From positions 224,058-288,057 of the forward strand of contig NZ_DDHJ01000010.1 of the NCBI RefSeq assembly GCF_002338065.1: a DNA stretch of 64,000 nucleotides. Reading direction: 5' to 3'. How positions within the stretch are numbered: position 1 is the first letter of the stretch; each line of letters begins with the position of its first letter. The translations under genes were made by a program, and so were the position numbers. Origin of the DNA: Pseudomonas sp. UBA1879. Its GTDB lineage: Bacteria; Pseudomonadota; Gammaproteobacteria; Pseudomonadales; Pseudomonadaceae. The notes below the pieces were generated by a model. That model was not told the origin of the DNA and ran no database searches. It saw nothing but the letters and a program-made list of their open reading frames with translations. Of this stretch, positions 8,271-17,115 are shown one piece after another.

Positions 8271-9140
8271 TTATTTATTCGGAACTGAAGAAGAGTGGCC
8301 GTGTTCATGGGCCGGGCGGGTGGGCAAACTCACCACCCGCGCCTGCGGCTTGAAGAACAGGAACAGCGCGAAGACGAGATAGGCCAGGTACGCCACCAGC
8401 ACGCTGACGGTCGGCGCATCCTGATAACCGAACATGCCGGCCAGTACCGAGCCGGTCGGGCCGTCCATCGGCAAGGTCGCGCTGATGTCAAAAACCACGT
8501 CCTGGAAGTGGTTCCAGACCCCGGCTTCATGCAACGAACGCACGGAGTTGGCGAGAATGCCGGCGGCCACGACCAGGATGAACAGCCCGGTGTAACGGAA
8601 GAAGCGGCTGAGGTTCAGGCGCAGGCTGCCCTTATAAATAGCTACGCCGATGGCGACGGCGATGATCAGGCCGAACAGCGCACCCAGTGGACCGGAAGCG
8701 CCTTCGCTCTGCTGGAACACGGCGAGCAGGAAGAACACGGTTTCCAGGCTTTCACGGGCCACGGCGAAGAACACCATGGCGATCAACGCGTACGTCTGGT
8801 TTTTCGAGCCAGCGAGGGCGGCGTCCAGTGATTCGTGCAGATCATGTTTGACCGAGCGCGCGACCTTGCGCATCCACACAACCATCGAGCTGAGGATCAC
8901 CACCGCCAGCAACCCGACGAGGCCTTCAAACAGCTCCTGCTGTTTCTGCGGGAATTCGGCGCTGACCATTTCCAGGCCACCGCCTACGAACAGCGCCAGC
9001 GCGGCCGCCAGGAAAACACCGATCCACACAGCGGGCATCCACTCGCCACGGCCTGTCTGTCTGAGGTAACTGGCAATGATGCCTACGATAAGCGCGGCTT
9101 CAATCCCTTCGCGCAACATGATCAAAAAAGGAACGAGCAT
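8271..9140 (-). CDS. efeU: EfeU iron permease, FTR1/OFeT family
   Basis: A 289-residue inner-membrane permease of about seven transmembrane helices. Both iron-binding REXXE motifs are present: LREGIEAAL near the N-terminus and ARESLETVF mid-protein. The length fits EfeU. It is the first gene of the operon efeU-efeO-efeB-efeM. A strong Fur box lies about 77 bases upstream of the start, so repression by iron-loaded Fur is likely. Confidence 0.95.
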   Translation of the reverse strand: MLVPFLIMLREGIEAALIVGIIASYLRQTGRGEWMPAVWIGVFLAAALALFVGGGLEMVSAEFPQKQQELFEGLVGLLAVVILSSMVVWMRKVARSVKHDLHESLDAALAGSKNQTYALIAMVFFAVARESLETVFFLLAVFQQSEGASGPLGALFGLIIAVAIGVAIYKGSLRLNLSRFFRYTGLFILVVAAGILANSVRSLHEAGVWNHFQDVVFDISATLPMDGPTGSVLAGMFGYQDAPTVSVLVAYLAYLVFALFLFFKPQARVVSLPTRPAHEHGHSSSVPNK

Positions 9141-9216
9141 TTATCACCGGAGTAAATCTGATAGGGTATGCAGCCTGAACGCGGTCGCAAGCCATTCGCA
9201 TTCAGGCAATGTGTAA

Positions 9217-9235
9217 CATAATGATACTCATTATT
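9217..9235. promoter_or_regulatory. Fur box upstream of efeU
   Basis: The 19-mer CATAATGATACTCATTATT matches 16 of 19 positions of the Fur consensus GATAATGATAATCATTATC. It lies about 77 bases upstream of the efeU start. No other promoter-proximal operator was seen. Confidence 0.9.
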
Positions 9236-9380
9236 GAATGCGCATACTGGTTTTTTTGCAATTTTTAGGATTTGTGCAGGTGTTCAGGTGGGGTTCAGCC
9301 GGAGCAGCAGTGGCGAGCTTCGAGCCATAAGCTGCAAGCGATTTTGCATGCTCCAGGATTTCTGGTGTACACGGCTTCAT

Positions 9381-9483
9381 TGTGGGAGCCGGATCGATGC
9401 GGGCGGCGATCCGACGAATGCGATTACCCTGATACATCCGTGGTGACGGATGCACCGTATTCGCCAGCAGGCCGGCTCCTACA
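9381..9483. repeat. REP-like element between efeU and LysR gene
   Basis: Outer arms TGTGGGAGCCGG (9381-9392) and CCGGCTCCTACA (9472-9483) form an imperfect inverted repeat of the REP type. The rest of the gap 9141-9485 holds the Fur box and no gene that I can support. Confidence 0.65.
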
Positions 9484-9485
9484 GA

Positions 9486-10382
9486 TCAGATCTGCTGAGT
9501 CAGTGACCTCTTCATCATTTCTACGAACTTTCCAGCCGCCGGACTCATGCCGATTCCCGTCCGGGTGATGAGCCCAATCTCCCGATTCACCCCCGCATGC
9601 TCGACCTGCACCTGCACCAGATCACCCCGACCTTCGTCGGCGGATTCCGGTAGCAATGTCATCCCCAGCCCCTGGCGCACCAGGGCCAGTACCGTGGACA
9701 TGTAGTTCGCTTCCAGTCCCGGCGTCAGGGTCAGGCGTTCTTCGGCGAACAGTTGTTCGACCCGTTCGCGCACGCTGCTGTCGCGGCCGGTGAGGATGAT
9801 GGGCTCGGCGGCGATGTCGGACAGTGTGATCGTCTTGCGTTTCGCCAGCGGATGGTCGAAGGGCACAAACAGGCTCAGGCGGTCCACCATCACCACCTCG
9901 AACGCCAGGCCGTGACCCATGCGCGCCCGCACTCCCAGCCCGAAATCCACCTCGCCCTCCCGCACCAGCGCATCGATGCGCTGCGCCACCACGTCCCGCA
10001 GGCGCACTTCAACGCCGGGAAACTGCTCGCGAAAGGTCTTGAGGATCGGTGGCAGGGCGCCGGAACACAGCGAGGGCAGGGCGGCCACCGTGACCACACC
10101 TCGGCGCAACGCTGCGAGGTCCCGCGAGCCGCTGACAATGTTGTCCAGATCCAGCAGCAGTTTTTCCATCGGCCCGCGGTTGTTCTGCCCGGCGGCGGTG
10201 AGGCTGACCTGACGAGGATTGCGTTCCAGCAGGGTGACGCCCAGCCATTCCTCCAGTTGCTGGATCTGCACGGTCAGGGCCGACGGCGAGAGGTTCAGTT
10301 CGATGGCCGCTTTGGCGAAGCTGCCGCTGTGGGCCACGGCGAGAAAGGCGCGGATGTGCTGGATCGAGTTTTTCAAAGGCAT
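9486..10382 (-). CDS. LysR-family regulator of the citrate-type transporter cluster
   Basis: A 298-residue LysR-type regulator. The N-terminal winged HTH reads SFAKAAIELNLSPSALTVQIQQLEEWLG. A substrate-binding domain of the periplasmic-binding fold follows (about 90-295). The start MPLKNSIQHIRAF at 10382 is backed by GGAG seven bases upstream. It is divergent from the transporter/AtuA-like operon (185-base shared promoter), the usual arrangement for a regulator of the neighbouring catabolic operon. The effector is unknown but is presumably the transported carboxylate. Confidence 0.9.
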   Translation of the reverse strand: MPLKNSIQHIRAFLAVAHSGSFAKAAIELNLSPSALTVQIQQLEEWLGVTLLERNPRQVSLTAAGQNNRGPMEKLLLDLDNIVSGSRDLAALRRGVVTVAALPSLCSGALPPILKTFREQFPGVEVRLRDVVAQRIDALVREGEVDFGLGVRARMGHGLAFEVVMVDRLSLFVPFDHPLAKRKTITLSDIAAEPIILTGRDSSVRERVEQLFAEERLTLTPGLEANYMSTVLALVRQGLGMTLLPESADEGRGDLVQVQVEHAGVNREIGLITRTGIGMSPAAGKFVEMMKRSLTQQI

Positions 10383-10514
10383 TTTTCTCCATTTGATCGC
10401 CGTGACGGATCGTTCCGGCGCGCTCGCCGGTCGATGCTTCGTTCTGTTTTTCCGAACGTCAGGCGCCGAACATTTCAATTTACAAAGCTTATCCGCGTTT
10501 CGATACTCGATGAA

Positions 10515-10524
10515 AACAACAACA
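10515..10524 (+). promoter_or_regulatory. Possible Hfq/Crc A-rich motif ahead of transporter gene
   Basis: AACAACAACA lies about 45 bases upstream of the transporter start. In Pseudomonas, AAYAAYAA motifs in leaders are targets of Hfq/Crc catabolite repression. The distance from the start codon weakens the case. Confidence 0.3.
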
Positions 10525-10567
10525 GCTCGTTCCGCCGCCCGCCGGTCAGGGATGACAAGGACTCGCC

Positions 10568-11860
10568 ATGCTCGCCACCCTCGGTGTCATCACCATTCTC
10601 TGTTTGCTCGCGGCTGTGATGAGCAAACGCCTCTCGCCTCTGGTTGCCCTGATCGCCTTGCCGATCATCGCCGCGCTCATCGGCGGTTTCGGTCTGCAAA
10701 CCAGCGGATTCATCATCACCGGCATCAAAAACGTCGCCCCCGTGGTCGGCATGTTCGTGTTCGCCATTCTGTTTTTCGGGGTGATGACCGATGCAGGCAT
10801 GCTCGACCCGATCATCGACCGCATCCTGCGCACCGTGGGCACGCGGCCGACGCGGATCGTCGTCGGCACGGCGCTGCTGGCGTTGCTGGTGCATCTGGAC
10901 GGTTCAGGGGCGGTGACCTTTCTGGTGACCATCCCGGCGATGCTGCCGCTGTACACGCGCCTGGGGATCGATCGGCGGATTCTGGCCTGTGTCGCAGCGA
11001 TGGCAGCGGGGGTGAATTTCCTGCCGTGGACCGGCCCTGTGCTGCGCTCGTCGGCGGCTTTGCATGTGCCAGTGGCCGAACTGTTCCAGCCGCTGATTCC
11101 GGTGCAGATCGTCGGTCTGGCGTTTGTTTTCATCAGCGCCTGGCTGCTGGGGCGTCGCGAAGAAAAACGTCTCGGCCTGGGCGCTGGCGCCATCGTCGAT
11201 GTGGTGCCCGAGCGCGTATTGACCGAGCAGGAAGAGGTGCTGCGTCGCCCGCGCCTGTTTTGGCTCAATCTGCTGCTGACCGTTGTGGTCATGGCGGTGA
11301 TGATCGCCGGCTGGGTCGATCCGGTGGTGATGTTCATGGTCGGCACCGTGCTGGCGCTGTGCATCAACTACCCCAATGTCGATGCGCAACGGGCGCGTAT
11401 CGATGCCCACGCCAAGACTGCGCTGACCATGGCCAGCATTCTTCTCGCGGCGGGGGTGTTCACCGGGATCATGCAAGGCACCGGCATGCTCAAGGCCATG
11501 GCGGAGGTCGCGGTGGCGCAGATTCCGGCGGGCCACGGCAAGCTGATCCCGATGATGGTCGGCTTCCTGTCCATGCCGCTGAGCCTGCTGTTCGACCCGG
11601 ATTCATTCTATTTCGGTGTGATGCCGGTGATCGCCGAAGTCGGCCGCGCGCTGGGCGTCGACCCGCTGCAAGTGGCTCAAGCGTCGTTGCTGGGCGTGCA
11701 CACCACCGGTTTCCCGGTCAGTCCGCTGACCCCGGCGACTTTTCTGTTGGTGGGGCTGTGCAAGGTCGAACTGGCCGACCACCAGCGCTTCACCATCCCG
11801 TTTCTGTTTGGCGCATCGGTGCTGATGACCCTCACCGCCTTGCTGCTGGGAGTGTTTTGA
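10568..11860 (+). CDS. CitMHS-family carboxylate symporter
   Basis: A 430-residue inner-membrane transporter with about 11-12 hydrophobic segments, of the citrate-Mg2+/H+ symporter (CitMHS) type. Family-like segments include VHLDGSGAVTFLVTIPAMLPLY, here seen as a conserved LDGSGA motif, and PLSLLFDPDSFYFGVMPV (FDPDSFYFG) near the C-terminus. An AAGGAC ribosome site precedes the ATG. It is followed immediately by the AtuA-family gene (stop TGA then ATG), so it is the first gene of a three-gene operon. The substrate is probably a metal-complexed tricarboxylate or related acid; which one cannot be read from sequence. Confidence 0.88.
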   Translation: MLATLGVITILCLLAAVMSKRLSPLVALIALPIIAALIGGFGLQTSGFIITGIKNVAPVVGMFVFAILFFGVMTDAGMLDPIIDRILRTVGTRPTRIVVGTALLALLVHLDGSGAVTFLVTIPAMLPLYTRLGIDRRILACVAAMAAGVNFLPWTGPVLRSSAALHVPVAELFQPLIPVQIVGLAFVFISAWLLGRREEKRLGLGAGAIVDVVPERVLTEQEEVLRRPRLFWLNLLLTVVVMAVMIAGWVDPVVMFMVGTVLALCINYPNVDAQRARIDAHAKTALTMASILLAAGVFTGIMQGTGMLKAMAEVAVAQIPAGHGKLIPMMVGFLSMPLSLLFDPDSFYFGVMPVIAEVGRALGVDPLQVAQASLLGVHTTGFPVSPLTPATFLLVGLCKVELADHQRFTIPFLFGASVLMTLTALLLGVF

Positions 11861-13219
11861 ATGAAGACCTTACGCATTGGCGCCGGCGCCGGTTATTCCG
11901 GTGACCGTATTGAGCCGGCTGTAGAGCTGGCCGAAAAGGGCGCGCTGGATTACCTGGTGTTCGAATGCCTGGCCGAGCGCACCATCGCCCTCGCGCAACA
12001 GGCTCGACTGTCGCACCCTGAGGCCGGTTACGACCCCCTGCTGAGCGAGCGCATGCGCCGCGTCCTGCCGTTCGTGGTGCGGGGGCGTGAACCGGGGCAA
12101 AAGCGTTTGCGGGTGATCACCAACATGGGTGCAGCGAATCCGTTATCGGCGGCGAACGAGGTGCGGCGTATCGCGACGGCGTTAGGTGTACACGGCCTGA
12201 AAGTCGCGGCGCTGACCGGGGACGACGTGCTCGCCCAGTTGGACCCTCAACAGCTGCTGGACAATGGCGCGACGGTCGGGGCATTGGGCGATCGGCTGAT
12301 TTCTGCCAACGCCTATCTGGGCGCTGAAGGCATCGTCGAAGCGCTGAAGGCCGACGCCGATGTGGTCATCACCGGGCGTGTCGCTGACCCCTCGCTGTTC
12401 CTCGCGCCACAACTGTTCGAGTTTGGCTGGGCGCCCGACGACTGGGCACGCCTGGGACGCGGCACGTTGATCGGCCACCTGCTGGAATGCGCGGGGCAGA
12501 TCACTGGGGGCTATTTCGCCGACCCCGGCGTGAAGGACGTGCCGGATCTGGCGCGGCTGGGTTTTCCGCTGGCCGAGATCGACGCCGAGGGTAGGGCGGT
12601 GATCAGCAAGGTCTTAGGGTCCGGCGGACGCATCGACAAGGCCACTTGCGCTGAACAGATGATCTACGAGGTGCACGACCCCAGCGCCTACCTGACTCCG
12701 GATGTGACGGCGGATTTTTCGGCTGTTTCCTTTGACGTCGTGGCGCCCAACGAAGTGCGTGCCGAGGGGGCGTCCGGTCGCGTTCGACCCGAGACGCTGA
12801 AAGTATCGGTAGGGTTTCTCGACGGATGGATTGGCGAGGGGCAGATTTCCTACGGCGGCCCCGGCGCGCTGGCCCGGGCGCAATTGGCGCGGGACGTGGT
12901 GCTGGGGCGGTTGAAGATCACCGGGGTGGCGTGCGAGGACGTGCGCGCCGACCTGATCGGCGTCGATTCGCTGCATGGTCTGGATTTGGGCTCGCGGGCC
13001 TCGGCTGAGCCTTGGGAGGTGCGTCTGCGGGTGGCCGCACGCTGCGCCGACAAATCCGAAGCCGTGCGCGTCGGCAATGAAGTGGAGACGCTCTACACCA
13101 ACGGGCCCTACGGCGGCGGCGGGGCGACCAAGAGCGTGCGTCAGGTGGTGGCGGTGGCGTCGTTGTTGTTACCCCGCGAGACGATCACGCCGCAGGTTCA
13201 TCTGGAGGACGCTTCATGA
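11861..13219 (+). CDS. AtuA-family (DUF1446) protein
   Basis: A 452-residue cytoplasmic protein of the acyclic-terpene-utilisation AtuA/DUF1446 family. Recognisable segments are RIGAGAGYSGDRIEPAVELAEKG at the start (GAGAGYSGDR), NMGAANP, ITGRVADPSLF and NGPYGGGGATKSVRQVV at the end. It starts directly after the transporter stop codon and overlaps the next gene by four bases (ATGA). The biochemical reaction of the family is not established. The linkage to a CitMHS transporter and a LysR regulator suggests a role in degrading a branched or tricarboxylic acid rather than terpenes; this is inference. Confidence 0.85.
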   Translation: MKTLRIGAGAGYSGDRIEPAVELAEKGALDYLVFECLAERTIALAQQARLSHPEAGYDPLLSERMRRVLPFVVRGREPGQKRLRVITNMGAANPLSAANEVRRIATALGVHGLKVAALTGDDVLAQLDPQQLLDNGATVGALGDRLISANAYLGAEGIVEALKADADVVITGRVADPSLFLAPQLFEFGWAPDDWARLGRGTLIGHLLECAGQITGGYFADPGVKDVPDLARLGFPLAEIDAEGRAVISKVLGSGGRIDKATCAEQMIYEVHDPSAYLTPDVTADFSAVSFDVVAPNEVRAEGASGRVRPETLKVSVGFLDGWIGEGQISYGGPGALARAQLARDVVLGRLKITGVACEDVRADLIGVDSLHGLDLGSRASAEPWEVRLRVAARCADKSEAVRVGNEVETLYTNGPYGGGGATKSVRQVVAVASLLLPRETITPQVHLEDAS

Positions 13220-13545
13220 GCATCGTCAAATTGCGTGACCTGGCCCATTCCCGGACCGGCGACAAGGGCGATACGTCGAACATTTCGGTGATTGCGTTCA
13301 ATCCTGACGACTACCTGCGACTGGTCGAACAACTGACGGCCGAGCGGGTGGCGGCGCACTTTGCCGAGCTGCTTGATCTGAAAGCAGGGAGCGTTCGGCG
13401 CTATGAACTGCCCAATGTGCACGCGTTGAATTTCGTCTTGCCAGGGATTCTCAAAGGCGGCGTAACCCGCTCGCTGGCCCTGGATGCCCATGGCAAGGCG
13501 TTGGGGGCCGCGTTGCTGGACATTGAAATTGCATGCGGACCTTGA
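13216..13545 (+). CDS. Small AtuA-associated ferredoxin-fold-like protein
   Basis: A 109-residue protein beginning MSIVKLRDLAHSRTGDKGDT. The RTGDKGDTSNI motif is the hallmark of the small domain that is fused to the C-terminus of longer AtuA-like proteins. Here it is a separate subunit whose start overlaps the AtuA-family stop (ATGA), so the two probably form one complex. A final part ALLDIEI resembles the same domain's end. Function is unknown. Confidence 0.85.
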   Translation: MSIVKLRDLAHSRTGDKGDTSNISVIAFNPDDYLRLVEQLTAERVAAHFAELLDLKAGSVRRYELPNVHALNFVLPGILKGGVTRSLALDAHGKALGAALLDIEIACGP

Positions 13546-13594
13546 GCCGGACGCGATCACGGTTGTGGGTGATTCTATGCTGGCTGGCAAACCG

Positions 13595-13824
13595 CCTTCG
13601 CCAGCAAGCCGGCTCCCACCGGACGTGCGTCGGCTGCACACCGCAATCCCCGTAGGAGCCGCCGGAGGCACGACGGCCGCTAAGAGGCCGGTACAGCCGC
13701 TGAATCCCTTTCGCCTCAAACGCCGTCTTCGCCAGCAAGCCGGCCCCCACCGGACCTGCGTCGATTGCACTTCCCCGACACACCACAGACCTCGTAGGAG
13801 CCGCCGGAGGCACGACGGCCGCGA
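13595..13824. repeat. REP-element cluster, two families interleaved
   Basis: Two copies of CTTCGCCAGCAAGCCGGC (near 13595 and 13730) alternate with two direct copies of GTAGGAGCCGCCGGAGGCAC (13652 and 13794). No protein-coding signal is seen in the gap 13546-13895. Spacing between equivalent copies is about 140 bases, so a tandem duplication of a two-REP unit is likely. Confidence 0.8.
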
Positions 13825-13895
13825 GGAGGGTGACACAGTCGCTGAGTCTCTTACGCCTGAAACACCCTCTTCGCCAGCTGCGTAGACCCAGATGT

Positions 13896-14618
13896 CTACC
13901 GCGTATTCCTCAAAAACACCACATACCCTCGAAACCAGGGGCTGCTCTGTAAGTACCCGGGCGCATCCCATTCTCCGCCTTGCACCAACCCCACCTTGAA
14001 CGGCATCCCCATGCGGCTCACCCGTGGCAGGTACGCCGCGTAGTCGGGGATGCTGCGCTGGCCCTGGTAGGTCTGCACCACCACCTCGTCCACCACGCCT
14101 TTCAGTTGCCCAATCGCTTCCGGGTCGGCGTTGCTGCTCCAGTCCATCAGCCCCGTGATGCTCAGCTTGTATCGCGCAGGCAGGCGCTCGCGCAGGTCTT
14201 TGAGGAAGGTCACGTACTCCTGCAAATAGCGGGTGCGGGCGTCGAAGTCGATCTGAATGCCGGTCACCCCGTTGCCCGCTTGCCGCCATCGCTCCACCTG
14301 CCCGAACAGCTGGCGATACACCGATTCAGGCCAGCGCAGGGTGTGGGCGCGGTAGACGATCCACAGGTCCTGCGACGGCAGCCGCTTCACGCTCATGCCT
14401 TGGGCGATGAAGTCGACCCGCTGTTTGTCTCGGCGGGGCGCGAAAATCTGCCCCTGCAACACATACAACGTCTTCGCCCGCGCCAGCACCGGCTGTGACG
14501 CGACGCCGCTCCACAGCCAGAACGCCTCGTAGTCCCTGGCGTCTACCGAGGCCCACGCCGAACCCCCTGTCAAAACGCTGAACAGCAGCCCGATCAACGC
14601 CCGACGCAGCGCTTTCAT
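13896..14618 (-). CDS. Secreted DUF3142 protein
   Basis: A 240-residue protein with an N-terminal signal or anchor (MKALRRALIGLLFSVLTGGS). The body looks like a TIM-barrel glycosidase-like fold: GVTGIQIDFDA, LPARYKLSITGLMDW and VDEVVVQTYQGQ are typical strand-end segments, and acidic residues in IDFDA could be functional. It matches DUF3142. The start overlaps the preceding gene's stop (ATGA at 14616-14620), so it is coupled to the large helical-repeat protein. Function is unknown; a polysaccharide-active or scaffold role is only a guess. Confidence 0.75.
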   Translation of the reverse strand: MKALRRALIGLLFSVLTGGSAWASVDARDYEAFWLWSGVASQPVLARAKTLYVLQGQIFAPRRDKQRVDFIAQGMSVKRLPSQDLWIVYRAHTLRWPESVYRQLFGQVERWRQAGNGVTGIQIDFDARTRYLQEYVTFLKDLRERLPARYKLSITGLMDWSSNADPEAIGQLKGVVDEVVVQTYQGQRSIPDYAAYLPRVSRMGMPFKVGLVQGGEWDAPGYLQSSPWFRGYVVFLRNTR

Positions 14619-16783
14619 CACCAGTAATACTGCAACGTCTTGCCCCACATGGTGTTGGCGTAGGTGCTCTTCAATTGCTTGAACCACCCCTTGCGCACCG
14701 GCTGTGGGACGTCCTTGCCGCCGCAGCCGTTGTAGCCGGATGGCCCGTAGCAGTTGATCGCGCGGAATAACGCGTAGGCTTTCTCGTCACGCCCGGCCGT
14801 GGCATCGGCGATCACCGTTTGATAGCCGTCCAGACGGGAGAACGCCTCCCCCTTGAAGCCCGGCTCGCTGCCCCCGAGTTGTGAAACCGATGGACGTTGA
14901 TCCAGCGGCATGCTGTCCAGACCGTTGCGCAGAATGAACTCGCCGAGGCAGTTCAGGCCTTTCGGGTCTTTAGCGTTGGCGTGCAGGGCGGCGGCGATCT
15001 CGCCGATGGCAGGGCAGACGTAGCCTGATTCAGCCTTTGCGCCGTTCCAGCGGAACAGCTGCAGGCTCTGGCCGTCGCCGTAGACGTAGCCCAATTGCGT
15101 GGTGAGTTTGCTGTCGGCGGGTTTTTCCGGCAGGGCCTTGAGGTCGTCGCCGAACGGCGCGTACTGACCGTGCAGCAGCTCTTTATAAAGGAGCACGAAC
15201 TGCGCCGTGGCCTTCTCGTTGTCGCTGATGCCCTGAGCGATCTGCTGACGCAGCAGAGAGGCATCGGCCGCCTTGCCCAGCAGGATCTGACGCACTTGCG
15301 CGGACTGCACGGGTGAGTCACTGGCGAACACGTTCGGCAATTGGCCGTTGCGCTCGAAGTTGATCGCCAGCGCCAGTTCCAGCTGCTCCCGTTGCAGCGG
15401 CTGTTGCGCCAACGGCAGCAGTTTCAGCCACAGGCTCTGCGCGCCTTTCACATCTCCCGTGGCTTCCAGCGCCAGACCGCGCAGGGTCTGTTGACTGAAG
15501 GCGAAATAGTCGAGAGTCGCAGGCATGTCCTTGGGCAGGTGTTTCAGGGCCTCGGCCGGGTTTTTATCGAGGTAGAACGCGAACACTGCCTGCAGGTAAT
15601 CGAACATCGCCGGTTGCTCGGCGAAGAGGGTTTTCTGAGCCAGCAGGGCGTCGCGGGTCAGCGGCGTTTGCGTGTCAGGCCGCATGAGCATCAGGTCGTG
15701 GGTGGCGGTGATCAGGGTCGCAGGCGTGGCGTCAGCCAAGAGCATCAGCAGCTTGTTGTCGGTCTCCTGAATCAACCCGTCCAGTGGCAGGTTGCGCTGA
15801 TCGTCATGGGCGTTGGTCAACTGCGCGTTATAGTCCTGCGCCAGCGCATTCAGGTCTTTCGACAGCCAGTGGACCCGACGCATCAGGCCCTTGGCGGACT
15901 GTGCGTAGGCGCCGGTGGGGTAGGCGCTCAGGTAATGGTCGAAGGCCTCCGCGACCTGGGCAAATGGCGCGGGGTCGAGGCCCTCTTTCATCGTGCCGTA
16001 CTCGTCGAAGGCGTCTTTCTGTGCATCGTTGAGCCGGGTGCGGGCGACCATGTACAGCGCCGTTTCCTTGAGCCACGGCTGAGCACTGTCGCTCAGGCTG
16101 ACGAAGCCGGTTTCTGCCGCCGTAAAGCGCCCGCTGTAGAAATCCGACGCGGCTTGCAGGTAGGTCAGGAACGCCTTGCCGTTCGCCGACTGAATGTCCG
16201 TAGGCAGCAGCGCCGCCTGTTTTTCGCCTTCCCAGGTGCAGGTTTCCAACAGCTGCATGCGCGCGCGGGCCAGGGACTGACGCTCGGCGTCGGACAGTTG
16301 CGGTGCGTCGACGACGTGCTGAATGAACGCTGTGGCGCTGTCGTCGCTGTTGCTCCGGCAGCGGCTGCCTTCCCCTTGCAGAAACGCGTCGCCGGCGGTG
16401 TCGAGGCTGTCGCGTTTGAGGCCCAGTTTCTCCAGCAGCTCGCCCAGCGCGGCGGTGCTGGAGTGGTCGCCCTGATCCTCGTCGTCGGCTGAGCTTTCCA
16501 GACGCGCCACCGGGAAGGGCACGGGGCCAAAACCTTCGGCCATTTCATCGTCGGTCAAGTCATTGGGCTTGAGCGCCAGCGCCTTGCGGTCGGCGAGCAG
16601 CAATCGCAGGTTCACCCGGCTGTCGTTGGCGGGGCTGAGGAAGGCGAGGTTGTTGCAGACGTCCAGTGAATCGCGCAGCAGTGACCACGAGGGGTAACAG
16701 GAGTCGTCGCCGCTGGCCTGGGCGGAGCCGCAGAAGGTGATGCCGATGATCAGCGCAAGAGGGGTCAGCGAGCGGATACGCAT
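14618..16783 (-). CDS. Exported helical-repeat protein (YfiO/TPR-like), unknown function
   Basis: A 721-residue protein with a Sec signal peptide (MRIRSLTPLALIIGITFCGSA). Most of it appears alpha-helical, with TPR-like segments such as YLQAASDFYSGRFTAAETGF and AEAFDHYLSAYPTGAYAQSA. In Pseudomonas such proteins are often labelled YfiO-like, but it is far longer than BamD and has no clear lipobox. The C-terminal part contains several cysteines (CLGEF, INCYGPSGYNGCGGKD). It is transcribed first in a two-gene unit with the DUF3142 protein. No function can be assigned. Confidence 0.75.
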   Translation of the reverse strand: MRIRSLTPLALIIGITFCGSAQASGDDSCYPSWSLLRDSLDVCNNLAFLSPANDSRVNLRLLLADRKALALKPNDLTDDEMAEGFGPVPFPVARLESSADDEDQGDHSSTAALGELLEKLGLKRDSLDTAGDAFLQGEGSRCRSNSDDSATAFIQHVVDAPQLSDAERQSLARARMQLLETCTWEGEKQAALLPTDIQSANGKAFLTYLQAASDFYSGRFTAAETGFVSLSDSAQPWLKETALYMVARTRLNDAQKDAFDEYGTMKEGLDPAPFAQVAEAFDHYLSAYPTGAYAQSAKGLMRRVHWLSKDLNALAQDYNAQLTNAHDDQRNLPLDGLIQETDNKLLMLLADATPATLITATHDLMLMRPDTQTPLTRDALLAQKTLFAEQPAMFDYLQAVFAFYLDKNPAEALKHLPKDMPATLDYFAFSQQTLRGLALEATGDVKGAQSLWLKLLPLAQQPLQREQLELALAINFERNGQLPNVFASDSPVQSAQVRQILLGKAADASLLRQQIAQGISDNEKATAQFVLLYKELLHGQYAPFGDDLKALPEKPADSKLTTQLGYVYGDGQSLQLFRWNGAKAESGYVCPAIGEIAAALHANAKDPKGLNCLGEFILRNGLDSMPLDQRPSVSQLGGSEPGFKGEAFSRLDGYQTVIADATAGRDEKAYALFRAINCYGPSGYNGCGGKDVPQPVRKGWFKQLKSTYANTMWGKTLQYYW

Positions 16784-16904
16784 GAATAATCCTTGATTTC
16801 ACTACGCAGAAAGAGGGGGGCGCGGCGAATGATACAGATTGTTTTTAACACGCGGATCGGTGGCACTTTGATACGTACTCAGTCTGGCCGACGATGATTA
16901 GCGC

Positions 16905-16993
16905 TGTAGCAGCCCGCTTGCTGACGAAGGCGACATGCCAGATTACGGGAGTGTCGCCGACTCCACGCATTCGTCAGCAAGCCGGCTTCCACA
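16905..16993. repeat. Imperfect REP pair
   Basis: Arms at 16905-16928 and 16970-16993 share CTTGCTGACGAA/TTCGTCAGCAAG. The remainder of the gap 16784-17115 shows only the weak Fur-like site listed separately. Confidence 0.75.
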
Positions 16994-17058
16994 CTGACGA
17001 GTCGCGTACTTGGCCATTATTTTCAAAAAACATGTGAGGTACATCCTGCTGGCATCCG

Positions 17059-17077
17059 TGTAGTGAGAATCAGATGT
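17059..17077. promoter_or_regulatory. Weak Fur-like site upstream of TonB receptor
   Basis: TGTAGTGAGAATCAGATGT keeps the centre TGAGAATCA of a Fur box but matches the 19-mer consensus at only about half the positions. It lies about 40 bases ahead of the receptor start, where a Fur site would be expected. Confidence 0.3.
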
Positions 17078-17115
17078 GTTCCCTCCACTTCACGACACCG
17101 TAGGTGCCTCCGTTC

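Noticed and set aside
10219..11904. 561-codon plus-strand frame overlapping the CitMHS transporter
   Set aside because: It reads in a different frame through the transporter and yields an Arg/His-rich sequence. The transporter frame has proper membrane segments and ribosome site.
13198..14289. 363-codon minus-strand frame across the AtuA-associated gene and REP cluster
   Set aside because: It crosses REP elements and overlaps the real DUF3142 and small-subunit genes in other frames.
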